A program made the translations under genes and the position numbers. From Rhodobacter sp. CZR27 (GTDB lineage: Bacteria; Pseudomonadota; Alphaproteobacteria; Rhodobacterales; Rhodobacteraceae), in NCBI RefSeq assembly GCF_002407205.1, contig NZ_CP023549.1, positions 475,001 through 539,000 of the forward strand: a stretch of DNA of 64,000 nucleotides, given 5' to 3'. The notes below the pieces were generated by a model, which saw only the letters and a list, made by a program, of their open reading frames with translations, did no database searches and was not told the origin of the DNA. This document shows, in pieces, positions 27,353 to 36,513 of this stretch (the first letter of the stretch is position 1; each line of letters starts with the position of its first letter).

Positions 27353-28129
27353 TCAGTAGAGCGTGCGCGACAGCCCCTCGGCGGCGGCACGCAGGGCTTT
27401 CGGCGGGGCGGCCTCGGCCACGAGGACATGCGCCACCTCGCCGATCTGGAACCAGGCGACATGCAGGCCGCGCTGGTCGGTCTCGTGCGGCAGGGCCACG
27501 CGGAAGGTTCCGGGCCGCACCGCGAACAGCGACATCCGGCCCAGTTCGGGCGTCTCCAGCGCCATCTCGACGCTCGGTCCCTGGGCCGAGGGGAAGATCT
27601 GCACGTCCCGGACCGTCCAGTCCCGCGGCAGCGCGGGCAGGCGGATGCCGGTCGCCGCGCGGATCTCGGCCGCATCGAAGCCGGGGGCCGCCGGTTGCGA
27701 GGCCATCGAGAGGCGCAGGCGCCCGGCCTCGTGCGCCTCGAGCGCGGCCTGCACGAAGACCGGCGGCGCCTCGGAGGCCACGACCTGCGGCACCCGCAGC
27801 GGCCCGAGGCCCGCGACGCCGGCCCCGAGCATCCCGCCAAGCACCAGAACCGCCGCCATCGGGGCAAGACGGGCGAGCAGGCGGTCCCGGCCGAGGCCGA
27901 GGGCCAGACGACGCGCCGCGGCCCGCGTCGCGGGCGCCTCGGGCGGCAGGGTCTCGGCGAACGCAAGGCGAAGCTCGTCGCGGCCCTGAAGGTCGGCCAT
28001 CACCCGCGCCGCCGCGTCGGGATGCGCCGCCAGATGCCGCTCGACCGCCACCCGCCGCCACGGGTCGAGCTGGTCGTCCACATAGGCCACCAGGTCGAAC
28101 TCGGTCACGGGATCATGCATCGTCCGCAT
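27353..28129 (-). CDS. Anti-sigma factor (transmembrane)
   Basis: This 258-residue protein begins with the anti-sigma fold (FDLVAYVDDQLDPWRRVAVERHLAAHPDAAARV written in two halves: residues 8-24 and 25-40). No zinc-binding HxxxCxxC is present. A single membrane helix lies near residues 88-108, and a periplasmic sensor-like domain follows. The ATG at 28129 has GGAGG five bases upstream and overlaps the end of the sigma gene, so the pair is translationally coupled. It should sequester the adjacent ECF sigma factor. Confidence 0.82.
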   Translation of the reverse strand: MRTMHDPVTEFDLVAYVDDQLDPWRRVAVERHLAAHPDAAARVMADLQGRDELRLAFAETLPPEAPATRAAARRLALGLGRDRLLARLAPMAAVLVLGGMLGAGVAGLGPLRVPQVVASEAPPVFVQAALEAHEAGRLRLSMASQPAAPGFDAAEIRAATGIRLPALPRDWTVRDVQIFPSAQGPSVEMALETPELGRMSLFAVRPGTFRVALPHETDQRGLHVAWFQIGEVAHVLVAEAAPPKALRAAAEGLSRTLY

Positions 28130-28646
28130 CGCGTCCTCCCACAATCCGAAGCGAGTGCCGTGCCGGGGCCTCGCCCTCCTCGAAGGCGCGCAGAGCGGCG
28201 CGCGCGCGCCCGATCCGCGACATCAGCGTGCCCTGCGGCACACCGAGCACCGCCGCGGCCTCGGAATAGGACAGCCCCTCGATCGCCACGAGATGCAGCG
28301 CGGACCGCTGCTCCTCGGGCAGGCGGTTGAAGGCCTCGCGGATCTGCGCGAGCCGCACCGCCATCTCCTGCGGGGCCTGCACCACCGAGGGCAACAGCTC
28401 GCCCGCCGCTGCCTCGCGCCGCTCGCGGGCCCGGCGGCTGCGCAGGCCGTCGATGAACAGGTTGTGCAGGATCGACAGCAGCCAGACCCGCAGGCCCGCG
28501 CCGCGCCGGAAGCTGCCGCGCCGCTCATGCGCGCGCAGCAGCGCCTCCTGCACCAGATCCTCGGCATCCGCCGCGTCGCGCGTGAGCGAGCGCGCATAGC
28601 GCCGGAGCGGCGTCAGTTCGGAAAGGATGTCATCGGTCTCTCGCAT
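28113..28646 (-). CDS. ECF-family RNA polymerase sigma factor
   Basis: This 177-residue RpoE-type sigma factor has region 2 as DAEDLVQEALLRAHERRG with LRVWLLSILHNLFIDGLR, and region 4 as LPEEQRSALHLVAIEGLSY with AAAVLGVPQGTLMSRIGRAR. It overlaps its anti-sigma partner, a standard regulatory pair. The inducing signal cannot be read from sequence. No clear autoregulated promoter was recognised in the short upstream region. Confidence 0.9.
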   Translation of the reverse strand: MRETDDILSELTPLRRYARSLTRDAADAEDLVQEALLRAHERRGSFRRGAGLRVWLLSILHNLFIDGLRSRRARERREAAAGELLPSVVQAPQEMAVRLAQIREAFNRLPEEQRSALHLVAIEGLSYSEAAAVLGVPQGTLMSRIGRARAALRAFEEGEAPARHSLRIVGGRDADDA

Positions 28647-28702
28647 CTTGCAGGATATACGGAACCGCCGGCCGTCTTCATCCTTCGCCGGTTAAATTTC
28701 GG

Positions 28703-29079
28703 ATCAGCCGGCGGAAAGCGCGAGCCTGCGGGCGAAGACATCGGCGCCCAGCACCTCCGCCGCCAGCATCGCATCGTCGAGCCCGTCAAGACCGGTGGCC
28801 GGTCAGCACCCGGGAGGGCTTGTCCAGGCCGATCATCCGCGCGATGGCCGGCGCGCCGGCGTGCCGGTGACGCCCTCGGCCGCGCTGAGTGCCCGGCACA
28901 TCATCAGGATGCCCTTGGGCGCGCCGTCCACGTGGACCACGGGTCTTTCCGGGCCGTCATGCAAGACGGCCATGTAGCGGTGGCGGGCATAGACGGGATC
29001 GCGTCGTGCCAGGCCTGTCCCGCCGCCCCGGGCGGGGCGCCCGGGCCGCGAGGGCCAGAAGCGCACCTTCCCTCGGATT
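28703..29079 (-). pseudogene. Remnant of a cation-transporting P-type ATPase
   Basis: Short pieces in different minus-strand frames follow the order of a P-type ATPase N- and P-domain: NPREGALLALAARA (compare DPTEGALL) near 29079, QAWHDAIPS, then ARHRYMAVLHDG with HVDGAPKGILMMC (compare KGAPE..L..C), then AGAPAIARMIGLDKP with RVLTG, and finally GLDGLDDAMLAAEVLG with ADVFAR (compare the segment before RVSPEHK). At least three frameshifts and an internal deletion separate them, and the sequence stops soon after VFAR. No functional product is possible. It is probably a relic of a cation pump. Confidence 0.75.
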
Positions 29080-29209
29080 GCGGAAAGGACAGGCCGCGCG
29101 ACACCGCCGGACCGATGGCAGAGCCCGTGCCGGCCCTCCACGGGTCCGCATCCGCGGCGCGCGGCCGGTGTCGGATCCTGGCGCCGGGGTCGCGGCGGCC
29201 GCCTGTCGC

Positions 29210-31411
29210 TCAGGCCCGCTTCTGCGCCGTTCCCTTTCGGGCCGTCAGCGCGGCGAGGCGCAGCGGGTCCATGGGGCGCCCGAGCAGGAAGCCCTGGAAG
29301 ACATGACAGCCCATCCCCAGCAGCAGGTCGCGCTGCGCCTCGTTCTCGACCCCTTCGGCGGTGATCTCGATCCCCATTGCCCGGCTCAGATCGACGATGG
29401 CGCGCACCACCTGATCGGTGCCGTCGCCCGTGCCCAGCCGGCTCACGAACGAGCGGTCGATCTTGATGGTGTCGATCGGGTAGTCGCGGACGTAGCGCAG
29501 CAGCGACTGGCCGGTGCCGAAGTCGTCGAGCGCGATCGAGATCCCGGCGGCGCGCAGCTGATCGAGGTTCGCCGTCGTCGCCCGGTCGGCGTCCAGCGTG
29601 AACCGCTCGGTCAGTTCGAGCTCCAGCATGCGGCCGGGCAGGCCGGTTGCCGCCAGCACGTCCAGCACCTGCTGGCCGAAGCGCTCATCCCGCAGCTGCA
29701 CCGGCGAGACATTGACCGAGATCTTGGGCAGCCCGGCGGTGGCCGCCAGGATGCAGGCCTGCTCCAGCACCCAGCGCCCCAGGGGATTGATCAGCCCGGT
29801 TTCCTCGGCGATGCCGATGAAGACATCGGGCGCGAGCAGACCCTGCGTCGGGTGCTGCCAGCGCACCAGCGCCTCGGCGCCGACGACGGCATTCTCCGCG
29901 TCGAAGATGGGCTGGTAGAGCAGGTGGAACTGGCCGCCCGCCGCGATCGCCGCGCGCAGGTCGCGCTCGATCTCGTGACGGCGGCTGAACATGGCGTCCA
30001 TCTCGGGCGTGAAGATCCCGAAGCGGGCGCGGCCGTCGCCCTTCGCGCGATAGAGCGCGGCATCCGCGCTGCGCATCAGCGCCTCCATCCCGCCCTCGAC
30101 ATCGGCGGCGCGCACCGCGCCGATGCTGGCGCTGACATGGGCCTGAGCGGACTTGAGATCGTAGGGCGCCGACAGCAGATGGACGAGGCCGCTGCAGTAG
30201 CGTGCCAGCGCCTCGTCGCTGCCCATTCCCATCAGGATGATCCCGAACTCGTCGCCGCCCAGCCGCGCGACGGTGTCGGTCTCGCGCACGTAGGAGCGCA
30301 GGCGCGCTGCCATCTGGCGGATCAGCTCGTCGCCCGCGGGATGGCCGAGCGTGTCGTTCACCGCCTTGAACCGGTCGAGGTCGAGGCAGAGCAGGGCGAC
30401 CGGCGGGCCGCCGCGCTTCTCGAGCTTCAGGGCCTGCGTCAGGCGCTCCTCGAACAGCATCCTGTTCGGGATGCCGGCCAGCGGATCGTGAAACGCAAGG
30501 TAGCGGGCTTCCTCTTCGCTCCGGTGAAGGCGGTGCGAGGCGACCCAGAGCCGGCGGAGCAGCCACAGCAGCAGGCCGGCACCGCAGAGCGCGAAGAGGC
30601 CGATGACCGGCGCCATCTGCCGCGTGAGGCGCAGGCCGGGACGGTCGGGTGTCCAGGCAAACCACGCGATCTCGCTTCCGAGGGCGTCGGTCAGCGGGAT
30701 CGCGGCCGAAGCCTCGGCGGGGGGATGCAGGACGAAGGTCGCGTCCTGGAACTCGTAGGCGGCGGCCAGCCGTCCGGCCATGTCGGCATCGGCATACTGG
30801 ATGGCGACATGCAGGAACTCGCTGCCAGCCGCCTGCCGCACGTCCGGTCCGTCCGGCACGATGGGCGTGACGCTGGCCAGCGCCGGCTGGCGACCCAGCA
30901 GAACATGCTCCTGGATCGACAGGCCCGAGATGTCGTCGGTCGAACTGGCAGGGTTGGCGGTCTTTTCCCGCATCTCCTGCCGCATCTTCCGCACCAGCCC
31001 CACAAGGGGGTCGGGCAGGGTCGCGCCGGCATCCGGACGCTCGGTCTTGCCGTTGCGCCAGACATGCAGCGGGTGGTCGGCGGGCGTCACGACGTAAAGC
31101 TCGTCATGGCCGAAGAATTCATGCATCCAGAGGCCGAGGTTGGCTTCCATCCACGGATGATCCGCCGCCCGGACCCGCAGCACCGCCTCGCTCCAGATCG
31201 TGGAGACCTGCTGGTCCGAGACGAGCTTCGCGGCATCCGCTTCCAGTGCGGCGACCGCAAACCGCCGCTGTCGCGCCTCGGCGTCCTCGTCCACCGCGCG
31301 AACCGCGGTGTAGCCGAGGAAGAAGATCGCGGCCGTTCCGACGAAGCATGCCAACAGGATCGCCGCCACCAGCTGTGACGAGAATGTGGCCGAGGTCCGA
31401 GGCTTGCGCAT
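29210..31411 (-). CDS. CHASE4-GGDEF-EAL cyclic-di-GMP protein
   Basis: This 733-residue membrane sensor starts with one helix (residues 10-32), then a periplasmic domain of CHASE4 type to about 265, then a second helix, then GGDEF and EAL domains. The GGDEF site is intact (RLGGDEFGII) with an inhibitory RETD five residues upstream. The EAL site is intact as well (GAEALVRWQ, NVSPVQL, DDFGTG, IKIDRSF, AEGVENEAQ). It may both make and break c-di-GMP. The ATG at 31411 has GGAG upstream; the frame remains open far beyond that, across divergent genes, but this is antisense noise. Confidence 0.92.
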   Translation of the reverse strand: MRKPRTSATFSSQLVAAILLACFVGTAAIFFLGYTAVRAVDEDAEARQRRFAVAALEADAAKLVSDQQVSTIWSEAVLRVRAADHPWMEANLGLWMHEFFGHDELYVVTPADHPLHVWRNGKTERPDAGATLPDPLVGLVRKMRQEMREKTANPASSTDDISGLSIQEHVLLGRQPALASVTPIVPDGPDVRQAAGSEFLHVAIQYADADMAGRLAAAYEFQDATFVLHPPAEASAAIPLTDALGSEIAWFAWTPDRPGLRLTRQMAPVIGLFALCGAGLLLWLLRRLWVASHRLHRSEEEARYLAFHDPLAGIPNRMLFEERLTQALKLEKRGGPPVALLCLDLDRFKAVNDTLGHPAGDELIRQMAARLRSYVRETDTVARLGGDEFGIILMGMGSDEALARYCSGLVHLLSAPYDLKSAQAHVSASIGAVRAADVEGGMEALMRSADAALYRAKGDGRARFGIFTPEMDAMFSRRHEIERDLRAAIAAGGQFHLLYQPIFDAENAVVGAEALVRWQHPTQGLLAPDVFIGIAEETGLINPLGRWVLEQACILAATAGLPKISVNVSPVQLRDERFGQQVLDVLAATGLPGRMLELELTERFTLDADRATTANLDQLRAAGISIALDDFGTGQSLLRYVRDYPIDTIKIDRSFVSRLGTGDGTDQVVRAIVDLSRAMGIEITAEGVENEAQRDLLLGMGCHVFQGFLLGRPMDPLRLAALTARKGTAQKRA

Positions 31412-31870
31412 CGCGTCTCCTTCATCCGGAACGGACGGCTGTCCGCAGCGAGAGTCCCCCTTGCCGTGCGGCACCGGCCGCATGTCGCCCCGATCGTCGC
31501 AAGCTGGCACGCAAAGGTTAACAAGACCTGCTTCAGGGCGCGGCTGTGCACCTGCTTGGGCGATTTCCCGGCCCGCTTCAACGGGTTTTGTCCGACCCAT
31601 CCCTAAGAAGGGCAGCAATCGCAGGTTCCGCGGGCCGCAGATGCCCCGCCGGGGCAGTCGATTGCGAAGAGATGAAGCCACAGGCGAAGGCGGCGCCGGC
31701 GCCGCGGAACCCGGGGCGAGAGGCCCCCTCGGGCCGCCTCCGGGGCCGTTGGTCCCGCTTCTGCGCGGGTGACCCGCCGTCGCGCATGCCCTGCGGGAAC
31801 CTATCGGGGACCCTCTGGTTGCGAAGGCTCCGCCGGCTCTCCGGCGGGTTGCAGTCTCGGGAGACCGTCC
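31412..31870. other. Intergenic region between the GGDEF-EAL gene and the SRPBCC gene
   Basis: This 459-base divergent region shows no convincing gene on either strand. It holds a short hairpin CCGCCGG/CCGGCGG (31830-31847) just before the downstream ribosome-binding site. I see no certain promoter. Confidence 0.4.
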
Positions 31871-32515
31871 ATGCCGCTTTACCGTTCCGCCCGCAGGGGC
31901 CCCGATCCGCAGACACTCGCGCTCCTTGCCGGGGCGGGGGCTGCAGCCGGGATCGCCGCGCTGGCGCTCAGCCAGTCTCGCCACAACCGCGTCGGCTTTC
32001 GCCCCGGCGACGATGCCCCCGGCCGCACCGCCCGTTCGGGCCTTCAGGAGGCCCGGCCCCAGACCGGCCGCACCATCACGATCAACCGGCCGCGCGCCGA
32101 GCTGTTCGCCTTCTGGCGCGACTTCGCCAACCTTGCGCATTTCATGGAGGCCGTCGAGCACGTCACCGTCGCGGGCGATGTCAGCCGATGGACCATCGCG
32201 GCGCCGCTGGGCCGCAAGGTGACGCTTGAGACGCGCATCATCGAGGAGGTGCCGGACAGGCTGATCGCCTGGCGCTCGACCGATGCCTCCGAGATCCGCG
32301 CCGAGGGAGCCGTCACCTTCCGCGACGCGCCTGCCGGCCGTGGCACCGAGGTCGAGGCGGTGGTGAGCTACGTCCCGCCCTATGGCGAACTGGGCCGGCT
32401 GGTCGCGAAGGTCTTCCGGCAGGAGCCCGCGATCCAGGGCCGCCACGAGCTTCGTCGCTTCAAGATGCTGATGGAGGCCGGCGAGATCGCCACCTCCCGC
32501 AACCGCAAGTCCTGA
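31871..32515 (+). CDS. SRPBCC family (cyclase/dehydrase-like) membrane-anchored protein
   Basis: This 214-residue protein has an N-terminal hydrophobic segment (LALLAGAGAAAGIAALAL) and, from about residue 65, a START/SRPBCC fold typical of COG5637 proteins (ITINRPRAELFAFWRDFANL, FMEAVEHV, SRWTIAAPLG, PDRLIAWRS). Such domains bind hydrophobic ligands; the ligand is unknown. CGGGAG precedes the ATG at 31871. It is first of a run with an alcohol dehydrogenase and two SDR genes. Confidence 0.8.
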   Translation: MPLYRSARRGPDPQTLALLAGAGAAAGIAALALSQSRHNRVGFRPGDDAPGRTARSGLQEARPQTGRTITINRPRAELFAFWRDFANLAHFMEAVEHVTVAGDVSRWTIAAPLGRKVTLETRIIEEVPDRLIAWRSTDASEIRAEGAVTFRDAPAGRGTEVEAVVSYVPPYGELGRLVAKVFRQEPAIQGRHELRRFKMLMEAGEIATSRNRKS

Positions 32516-32524
32516 GGAGGTTCC

Positions 32525-33712
32525 ATGCGCGCACTCACCTGGCACGGCAAGCACGACGTCCGCGTCGAGACCCACCCCGACCCCGAGATCGTGAACCCCC
32601 GCGACGCGATCATCGAGGTGACCTCGACCGCGATCTGCGGCTCGGACCTGCATCTCTACGACGGTGTGATCCCGGGCCTGCTGGCCGGTGACATCCTCGG
32701 CCACGAGTTCATGGGCCGCGTTGTCGAGACCGGCCCCAAGAGCACGCTGAAGAAGGGCCAGCGCGTCGTGGTGCCCTTCACCATCTCCTGCGGCCACTGC
32801 TTCTTCTGCGAGCGCCAGCAGTATTCGGCCTGCGACAACTCCAACCCCGCCGAGAAGCAGGACCTGTCCGAGCCGCTCTATGGTCACGCCATGTCGGGCC
32901 TCTTCGGCTATTCCCACCTGACCGGCGGCTATCCGGGCGGGCAGGCGGAATATGTCCGGGTGCCGTTCTCGGACATCGGGCCGATCGTGATCCCGGACGG
33001 GCTTGACGACGACCAGGTGCTGTTCCTGTCCGACATCCTGCCGACCGGCTGGATGGCCGCCGAGAACGCCGGGATCGAGGAGGGCGACACCGTGGCCGTC
33101 TGGGGCTGCGGACCGGTCGGGCTGTTCGCGATCCAGTCGGCCCTGCTGATGGGCGCGGGCAAGGTGATCGCCATCGACGAATACCCCACCCGCCTCGCGC
33201 TGGCGCGCAAGCTGGGCGCCGAGGTCATCGACTTCAAGCGCACCCGCGTGCTCGAGGCGCTGATGGAGATGTCGGGCGGCCTTGGTCCCGACGCGGTGAT
33301 CGACGCGGTGGGCATGGAGGCGCATGGCATGATGCCGGACACGATCATGGACAACATGAAGCAGCGCGTGGGGATCGGCGCCGACAGCGCGCACGCCCTG
33401 CGAGAGGCCATCATGGCGGTGCGCAAGGGCGGTCGCGTCTCGATCCCCGGCGTCTATGGCGGCTTCCTCGACAAGTTCCCGCTCGGGGCGCTGATGGAGA
33501 AGGGGCTGACGGTCAGGACCGGCCAGACCCATGTCCAGCGCTACACCGAGGATCTGCTGCGACGGATCGGCGAGGGCGAGATCGACACGACCTTCCTGAT
33601 CTCGCACCGCCTGCCGCTCGAGGATGCGGCGCGCGGCTACGAGAACTTCCGCTTCAACCAGAACGAATGGACGAAGGTGGTGCTGAAGCCCGGAACCGAG
33701 GTGGCGCAATGA
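32525..33712 (+). CDS. Zinc-dependent alcohol dehydrogenase (formaldehyde-dehydrogenase-like)
   Basis: This 395-residue MDR enzyme has catalytic zinc ligands in [12 protein letters not shown] and GHEFMG, a structural zinc loop ([17 protein letters not shown], four Cys), and a Rossmann motif [13 protein letters not shown] followed by AIDEYPTRL, whose Asp favours NAD. It resembles the glutathione-independent FdhA-like group; the substrate is not certain. GAGGAGG lies upstream, and the stop overlaps the start of the next gene. Confidence 0.88.
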   Translation: MRALTWHGKHDVRVETHPDPEIVNPRDAIIEVTSTAICGSDLHLYDGVIPGLLAGDILGHEFMGRVVETGPKSTLKKGQRVVVPFTISCGHCFFCERQQYSACDNSNPAEKQDLSEPLYGHAMSGLFGYSHLTGGYPGGQAEYVRVPFSDIGPIVIPDGLDDDQVLFLSDILPTGWMAAENAGIEEGDTVAVWGCGPVGLFAIQSALLMGAGKVIAIDEYPTRLALARKLGAEVIDFKRTRVLEALMEMSGGLGPDAVIDAVGMEAHGMMPDTIMDNMKQRVGIGADSAHALREAIMAVRKGGRVSIPGVYGGFLDKFPLGALMEKGLTVRTGQTHVQRYTEDLLRRIGEGEIDTTFLISHRLPLEDAARGYENFRFNQNEWTKVVLKPGTEVAQ

Positions 33713-34485
33713 CGCTGGCCGTCATCACCGGCGCCTCGACGGGGATCGGTCACGAACTGGCACGCTGCGCGGCCGAGGATGGCTGCGAACTTATCCTCTG
33801 CGCCGACGAGCCGGCCATCGAGACCGTCGCCGAAGAGATGGGCCGGCTGGGCGTGCCGGCCACCGCCTGCAAGGCCGACCTTTCGACCGAGGAGGGGGTC
33901 GAGACGCTCTGGCGCCTGATCGGGGACCGCGAGGTGGATTACCTGATGGCCAATGCCGGCCGCGGCCTCGGCCACGCCTTCCTCGACCAGCAGGAGACGG
34001 ACATCGAAGCCGTGATCGGTCTCAACGTCACCGGGACCACGCTGCTGCTTCATCGCGCTGCGAAGGCGATGCAGGCACGGGGCCAGGGGCGCATCCTCAT
34101 CACAGGCTCGATCGCCGGGCTTATGCCGGGCAGCCATCACGCGGTCTATAACGCGACGAAGGCCTATCTCGACACGCTGAGCTGGGGCATCCGCGAGGAA
34201 CTGTCCGACAGCGGCGTCACCGTCACCTGCCTGATGCCCGGTCCGACCGACACCGACTTCTTCCGCCGCGCCGACATGCTCGACACGCCGGTAGGGCAAG
34301 GGAAGAAGGACGACGCGGGAATGGTCGCGCGCGAAGGCTACCGGGCGATGAAGCGCGGCGCCTCGGGCGTGACGACCGGCTTCATGAACAAGGTGCAGGC
34401 CACGCTGTCGGGGCTGGTGCCCGACAGCGTGCTGGCAGCGATGCATCGCCGGATGGCGGAACCGCAGGAGAAGCGCCATGACTAA
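33709..34485 (+). CDS. Short-chain dehydrogenase/reductase, first copy
   Basis: This 258-residue classical SDR has cofactor motif [14 protein letters not shown] in [13 protein letters not shown], the catalytic Ser in [11 protein letters not shown] and YNATKAYLD giving Tyr-x3-Lys. The ATG at 33709 overlaps the dehydrogenase stop. It is clearly paralogous to the following gene over its full length. The reaction is unknown. Confidence 0.88.
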   Translation: MTLAVITGASTGIGHELARCAAEDGCELILCADEPAIETVAEEMGRLGVPATACKADLSTEEGVETLWRLIGDREVDYLMANAGRGLGHAFLDQQETDIEAVIGLNVTGTTLLLHRAAKAMQARGQGRILITGSIAGLMPGSHHAVYNATKAYLDTLSWGIREELSDSGVTVTCLMPGPTDTDFFRRADMLDTPVGQGKKDDAGMVAREGYRAMKRGASGVTTGFMNKVQATLSGLVPDSVLAAMHRRMAEPQEKRHD

Positions 34486-35251
34486 GCTCGCCGTGGTGAC
34501 CGGCGCCTCGACCGGGATCGGCTACGAACTGGCCCGCTTCGCCGTCGAGGACGGCCATGCCCTTGTGATCTGCGCCGACGAGGAGGCGATCGAGACCGCC
34601 GCCGAAAAGCTCCGCCGGCTGGGCGGCACTGTCGAGGTCGTGCGCGCCGACCTCTCAACGCGCGAGGGTGTCGAGACGCTCTGGGCGGCCATCGAGGGGC
34701 GCGACATCGACCTCTTCTTCGCCAATGCCGGCCGCGCACTGGGCCATGCCTTCCACGAGCAGGACTGGACGGCGATCCGCCGGCTGATCGACCTCAACAT
34801 CCGGCAGACCACGCTGATGCTGCACCGGGTCGGCGCCAAGATGCAGGCGCGCGGCAGCGGCCGCATCCTCGTCACCGGCTCCATCGGCGGCTTCGTCCCC
34901 GGCCCCTACGACGCGGTCTATAACGGCACGAAGGCCTATCTCGACAGCCTCTGCTATGCCGTGCAGGACGAATGGCGTGACAGCCCCGTCACGCTCACCT
35001 GCCTGATGCCCGGCCCCACCGACACGCCGATCTTCCACCGGCCCGAGAACCAGCTGTCCGAGGCTCCGATCGCGCAGAGCGACAGTCTGGACGACGTCAC
35101 CAAGGTGGCGCGGGCCGGCTATGACGCCATGATGGCGGGCGAGCGCGGCGTGGTGCCCGGCTTCACCAACAAGCTGGCCGTCATGCTGTCCGGTCTCGTG
35201 CCGCAGAGTCTGCTGGCCCGCATCCACCGCAGTTACGCCGAGCCGAAATAG
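34478..35251 (+). CDS. Short-chain dehydrogenase/reductase, second copy
   Basis: This 257-residue SDR overlaps the first copy by 8 bases and mirrors it block by block: [73 protein letters not shown] and a shared C-terminal GFTNKLAVMLSGLVP. The pair probably arose by tandem duplication and then diverged. Both retain the catalytic Ser, Tyr and Lys. Confidence 0.88.
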   Translation: MTKLAVVTGASTGIGYELARFAVEDGHALVICADEEAIETAAEKLRRLGGTVEVVRADLSTREGVETLWAAIEGRDIDLFFANAGRALGHAFHEQDWTAIRRLIDLNIRQTTLMLHRVGAKMQARGSGRILVTGSIGGFVPGPYDAVYNGTKAYLDSLCYAVQDEWRDSPVTLTCLMPGPTDTPIFHRPENQLSEAPIAQSDSLDDVTKVARAGYDAMMAGERGVVPGFTNKLAVMLSGLVPQSLLARIHRSYAEPK

Positions 35252-35255
35252 ACGC

Positions 35256-35301
35256 TTGACGTCGCATCCGCCCCGGAGATACCCATACCCCCTATGGGTA
35301 T
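35256..35301 (+). promoter_or_regulatory. dmeR promoter with a perfect metal-repressor operator
   Basis: A TTGACG (35256-35261) stands 17 bases before ATACCC (35279-35284), a plausible promoter. The operator is ATACCCATA (35279-35287), five C (35288-35292) and TATGGGTAT (35293-35301), a perfect inverted repeat about a C-tract as expected for RcnR/CsoR/FrmR-family repressors. It covers the -10 and the probable transcription start. Confidence 0.85.
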
Positions 35302-35311
35302 GGAGGCGGGC

Positions 35312-35584
35312 TTGGCTCATCTGTCGAAGGACAAGGGCAAGATCCTTGCGCGGGTGCGGCGTCTGAAGGGCCAGATCGAGGCGGTCGAGCGCGCCATCGA
35401 GGCCGATGCCGACTGCGGCGCGATCCTGCAGCTGGTCGCGGCCGTGCGTGGCGCGGCCGGAGGGCTGACGGCGGAGCTGATCGAGGACCACCTCCATCAC
35501 CATGTCTCGACGGTCGAGGACCCGGCGGCGCGCATCCGCGGCGCCGAGGAGCTCGTCGCGGCGTTCCGGACCTACATGAAGTGA
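35312..35584 (+). CDS. dmeR: DmeR-type metal-sensing repressor (RcnR/FrmR/CsoR family)
   Basis: This is a 90-residue all-helical repressor that controls the adjacent CDF exporter and releases its operator when it binds metal, by family analogy cobalt or nickel. I choose the TTG at 35312: GGAGG lies five bases upstream and the product then opens M-AHLSKDKGKILARVRRLKG, like FrmR/RcnR proteins of about 90 residues. ATG codons at 35294 and 35300 fall inside the operator palindrome and lack a ribosome-binding site. Likely metal ligands are Cys in ADADCGAI and the His cluster in EDHLHHHV. Confidence 0.85.
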   Translation: MAHLSKDKGKILARVRRLKGQIEAVERAIEADADCGAILQLVAAVRGAAGGLTAELIEDHLHHHVSTVEDPAARIRGAEELVAAFRTYMK

Positions 35585-35592
35585 GGCTGGCG

Positions 35593-36504
35593 ATGCACGA
35601 TCACCCCCTGCCTGCGGATCACGACCACGTATTCCTTGGAGCGCGGCACGACCGGAACGCGCGCCGGACATGGGCCGTGATCGCCATCACCCTCGCCATG
35701 ATGGGGATCGAGATCGTCGCCGGCACGCTGTTCGGCTCGATGGCGCTGGTGGCGGATGGCTGGCACATGTCCACGCATGCCGCGGCGCTGCTGATCACCG
35801 CACTTGCCTATCACCTTGCGCGGCGCCACGCGCAGGATCGCCGCTTCACCTTCGGGACCGGCAAGTTCGGCGACCTTGCGGGGTTTGCCAGCGCGATGGT
35901 GCTGCTGGTCGTCGCCCTGCTGATCGGCTGGGAAAGCCTGATGCGGCTGGCCGATCCGGTACCGATCGACTTCGGCCAGGCCATCGCGGTGGCCGTGCTG
36001 GGACTGGTGGTGAACCTCGGCTGCGCGCTGCTGCTGCACGAGGGGCACGAGAACCACCACCACGGGCACGCCCACGCCCATGACAACAACCTCCGCGCCG
36101 CTTACCTGCATGTGCTGGCCGATGCGCTGACCTCGGTCCTTGCCATCGGCGCGCTGATCGGCGGGCGGGCCTGGGGCCTCGTCTGGCTCGACCCGCTGAT
36201 CGGGATCGTCGGCGCGCTGGTGATCGCACGCTGGTCGGTCGGGCTGATGCGGGATGCCGGGGCCGTGCTGGTCGATTTCGTTCCCGAGCAGGAGGAGCTG
36301 CCCGGTGAGATCCGCGAGGCGCTGGAAATCGAGGGCGACCGGATCGCCGACCTGCATGTCTGGCAACTCGGCCCCGGCCATCACGGCGCCATCGTCTCGA
36401 TCCGCACCACCGATCCGAAGCCGCTGGGCCACTATCGCGACCGGCTGCGCCACCTGCACGAGATCTCGCACCTGACGCTGGAGGTGGAGCCGGTCCGGCC
36501 CTGA
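35593..36504 (+). CDS. dmeF: DmeF-type cation diffusion facilitator (Co/Ni efflux)
   Basis: This 303-residue CDF exporter has six membrane helices. Helix II has MALVADGWHMSTHAAALL and helix V has HVLADALTSVLAIGAL with the metal-site His/Asp pairs. A His-rich loop (HEGHENHHHGHAHAHD) lies between helices IV and V, as in DmeF, and the N-terminus is also His-rich. It follows dmeR by a few bases; a dmeRF operon of this type is described in Rhizobium. The ATG at 35593 is preferred to a GTG at 35581. Confidence 0.9.
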   Translation: MHDHPLPADHDHVFLGARHDRNARRTWAVIAITLAMMGIEIVAGTLFGSMALVADGWHMSTHAAALLITALAYHLARRHAQDRRFTFGTGKFGDLAGFASAMVLLVVALLIGWESLMRLADPVPIDFGQAIAVAVLGLVVNLGCALLLHEGHENHHHGHAHAHDNNLRAAYLHVLADALTSVLAIGALIGGRAWGLVWLDPLIGIVGALVIARWSVGLMRDAGAVLVDFVPEQEELPGEIREALEIEGDRIADLHVWQLGPGHHGAIVSIRTTDPKPLGHYRDRLRHLHEISHLTLEVEPVRP

Positions 36505-36513
36505 GCCGCGCGC

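Noticed and set aside
31785..31815. GGAAC followed by GTT, suggestive of a general-stress (EcfG-type) promoter before the SRPBCC gene
   Set aside because: The spacing is about 17 bases, shorter than the usual one, and no EcfG/PhyR genes are in view.
31412..33709. Extension of the GGDEF-EAL frame by almost 800 codons upstream
   Set aside because: It would run antisense through the SRPBCC and dehydrogenase genes. The ATG at 31411 has a ribosome-binding site and gives a proper first membrane helix.
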